Made by a program: the position numbers and the translations under genes. Shown here piece by piece: positions 62,460 through 64,000 of a DNA stretch of 64,000 nucleotides. The first letter of the stretch is position 1. Each line of letters begins with the position of its first letter. Source of the stretch: Dactylonectria macrodidyma. Lineage: Eukaryota; Ascomycota; Sordariomycetes; Hypocreales; Nectriaceae. The stretch spans positions 1 to 64,000 of the forward strand of contig JAGMUV010000040.1 in NCBI GenBank assembly GCA_020744425.1, in the 5' to 3' direction. A model generated the notes under the pieces. The model made no database searches and was not told the DNA's origin. It saw nothing but the letters and a program-made list of their open reading frames with translations.

Positions 62460-62750
62460 TTACCATGTATTTATATAGAAAGCTTTGCGAGCGGAAAGAA
62501 GCGCGCCGAGGTCATTGATTCGCTTGACGATCTCTTCCTTCGCCGGATTCTGTGCTTCTATCATCTTCCACTCCACGAACGCGTCTTGTGGTATAACGCC
62601 ATGTGGAGAATAGCTCCCACGATCTAGGTCTGAAGAGGATGCTCGATTTTGCGGAACAGTGATCTCGTCCTCGGTCAAGTGAGAGCCGTGGCGTGCTGAG
62701 TTGTTAGGGTATTCAGCCTGCAGCTGCTTCGAATGGAAGGATACTGCCAA
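62460..62750 (-). CDS. Small hypothetical ORF between convergent genes
   Basis: 96 codons, moderately protein-like (VEWKMIEAQNPAKEEIVKR), but with no recognised family, no clear promoter and no neighbour supporting it. It may be a remnant or chance. Confidence 0.2.
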   Translation of the reverse strand: MAVSFHSKQLQAEYPNNSARHGSHLTEDEITVPQNRASSSDLDRGSYSPHGVIPQDAFVEWKMIEAQNPAKEEIVKRINDLGALLSARKAFYINTW

Positions 62751-63065
62751 GAGAGAGTCGGGATGAGCCTTGATCTGTTGCTGAACAACGAAAAAGCCCT
62801 GGCTCGCTTCAGGTTATCGGAAGGATGGAGGGGGATATATTGTTACAGCTTATCAGATCATTTCTCCCCAGGAATGATGGCTGATGTGGGTCTAGGAGCG
62901 TGACCGTGGTTTTACTCAGAACCACCAGACACATCTTTAGCTAAATATCACAGTGCAGCTAAGCATATTCAGAGATGCCCGACACGGGAAAGCCAGAGAC
63001 GAGCCGAGGGCTGAAGTACTCCAATGCTTTGTACAACCAACTCCTGGTGAGATCTATCTTAGATA

Positions 63066-64000
63066 CTAGAAATCAGTTGTTGATCCCTCCCCGTTGAGAA
63101 TTATTTGTTCCTTTTCATCGGCCAACCAGCCGGGGTTTGTTTCAAACTTAGGGTCCAACCAAAAGCAAGCCTCGTCACCGTCCTGAACCATCTTGTAGAT
63201 GGGCTTGGCCTTGACGTGACCGCCGACGTAGTAGAGAACGCACCGGATACCGCCGATGATGGACACTAGCGCGTAGAGCTGCTTGTAGATCGGGTACGTG
63301 ATGGCTGCGCCAAAGCGGACGCGCATATCTGTTCGCCTCCAGCATGTGTAATAATTGTACAGCAAGGGTGGCAGCAGGGTTGCGGCAGAGAGACCGCCGA
63401 AGAAGGGCCAATAACCAGCGTGGCCGCCCAAGGCAACCAGGCAAGGGATACGAATCCAGTCAATAACAATGCTAGCCAGTGAGTAAAACATAATGAACTT
63501 CTGGGCAAGAATTCCATAGATTGTTGTTTGACCATTAAGAGCAAAGAAACGCTGAATAAACTTGACTGCAAGGCCATGACGTCCCATTTCCCATGACTTG
63601 ACACGCTGCTTGAACCAATTGAGGCCAGGGCCTAAAAGAGTAGTTGGGACCTCGGTCGCGAGAACGACACGCGCATCAAAGGCAATGCGTTTCTTCATAC
63701 GCATGAGCGAGAAGCCGGAGTTGACATCCTCGGCGATAAAGTCAATAGGGTGGTATGAGGCGAGTAGCTCGACAAGGGTGTCGCGTTCAACGAACCAACC
63801 AGCACCGTGGGGAAAACATACGCCGCAGAGTTGGGATTCAGCGAGCTTCGTCAAACCCGCAAGGCGGTATTCGCAGTCCTGCCACGAGACCACGAAATGG
63901 GGAACGTTTCCATCGGCATCGGTGCCCTTGAGAGGAAAAGCGACGGCCTTGACTAGTTTATTCATCAAGTGGATAGGATGGCGGTAGTTAGGTGGAAGCG
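63066..64000 (-). CDS. Glycosyltransferase family 2 protein, C-terminal part (runs off the window)
   Basis: The frame is open from the right edge (LPPNYRHPIHLMNKLVKAV) to the stop at 63066, so the N-terminal half with the nucleotide-sugar binding site lies outside; the ATG at 63965 is internal. Visible GT2 features: PHGAGWFVERDTL, the acidic pair in FIAEDVNSG (candidate catalytic base region) and KQRVKSWEMG, a variant of the QxxRW acceptor motif. Two or three membrane segments follow (around FIMFYSLASIVIDWI, WPFFGGLSAATLLPPLL and ALVSIIGGIRCVLYYVGG). This layout suits a membrane-bound processive polysaccharide synthase of the hyaluronan/chitin-synthase-like type; the product cannot be told. 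It converges on the oxidoreductase gene with about 660 bp between them. Confidence 0.8.
   Translation of the reverse strand, partial: LPPNYRHPIHLMNKLVKAVAFPLKGTDADGNVPHFVVSWQDCEYRLAGLTKLAESQLCGVCFPHGAGWFVERDTLVELLASYHPIDFIAEDVNSGFSLMRMKKRIAFDARVVLATEVPTTLLGPGLNWFKQRVKSWEMGRHGLAVKFIQRFFALNGQTTIYGILAQKFIMFYSLASIVIDWIRIPCLVALGGHAGYWPFFGGLSAATLLPPLLYNYYTCWRRTDMRVRFGAAITYPIYKQLYALVSIIGGIRCVLYYVGGHVKAKPIYKMVQDGDEACFWLDPKFETNPGWLADEKEQIILNGEGSTTDF

Overview
The window looks like subtelomeric or otherwise repeat-rich nuclear DNA of a filamentous ascomycete (Pezizomycotina, perhaps Sordariomycetes; the species cannot be told). The support is short GT-AG introns with CTAAC/CTGAC-type branch points, CCCTAA/TTAGGG-like repeats, several fungal transposon families (pogo/Fot1-like, Helitron, Ty3 chromovirus), and telomere-linked RecQ helicase (TLH) genes with OrsD-like zinc fingers. 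Functional names rest on motif recognition by eye; no database search was possible.

Bases 1-14446: a G-poor, C/T-rich leader with tandem repeats and a nearly T-free GC island is followed by a decayed TLH gene on the minus strand (TLH-1). Its C-terminal half (tyrosine-recombinase end plus RecQ helicase, 3308-6512) and N-terminal half (zinc fingers, 12267-14446) are separated by about 5.75 kb carrying a large unrecognised gene with an N-terminal basic region and a C-terminal chromodomain (called X1 here, 8127-11971).

Bases 15083-24678: an intact pogo-like transposase, a degraded TLH scrap (TLH-2), an intact 1220-residue TLH-like protein with zinc fingers and a tyrosine recombinase but no helicase (TLH-3, 18186-21848), then telomere-like DNA, a perfect 10-bp satellite and a VNTR.

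Bases 24679-34070: a Helitron fragment, then two tandem minus-strand genes (X3 intact, X2 frameshifted) related to X1 and sharing a conserved last intron. X1, X2 and X3 form an apparently undescribed large-protein family; two have 30-32 bp repeats just upstream.

Bases 34929-50997: a multi-pass membrane protein, a Fot1-like element with about 97-bp identical TIRs, a dispersed hairpin-ended repeat, a complete pogo-like element with TA duplication, a CorA-like transporter gene split by a very young chromovirus that has lost most of pol, and a solo LTR.

Bases 51000-64000: an intact five-exon secreted cysteine-rich protein gene, further repeats, a second solo LTR, a second Helitron fragment, a MITE-like inverted repeat, an FAD-dependent oxidoreductase gene with two single-base frameshifts, and the C-terminal part of a family 2 glycosyltransferase running off the right edge. 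Ordinary host genes are few: the membrane protein, the CorA-like gene, the cysteine-rich protein, the oxidoreductase and the glycosyltransferase.
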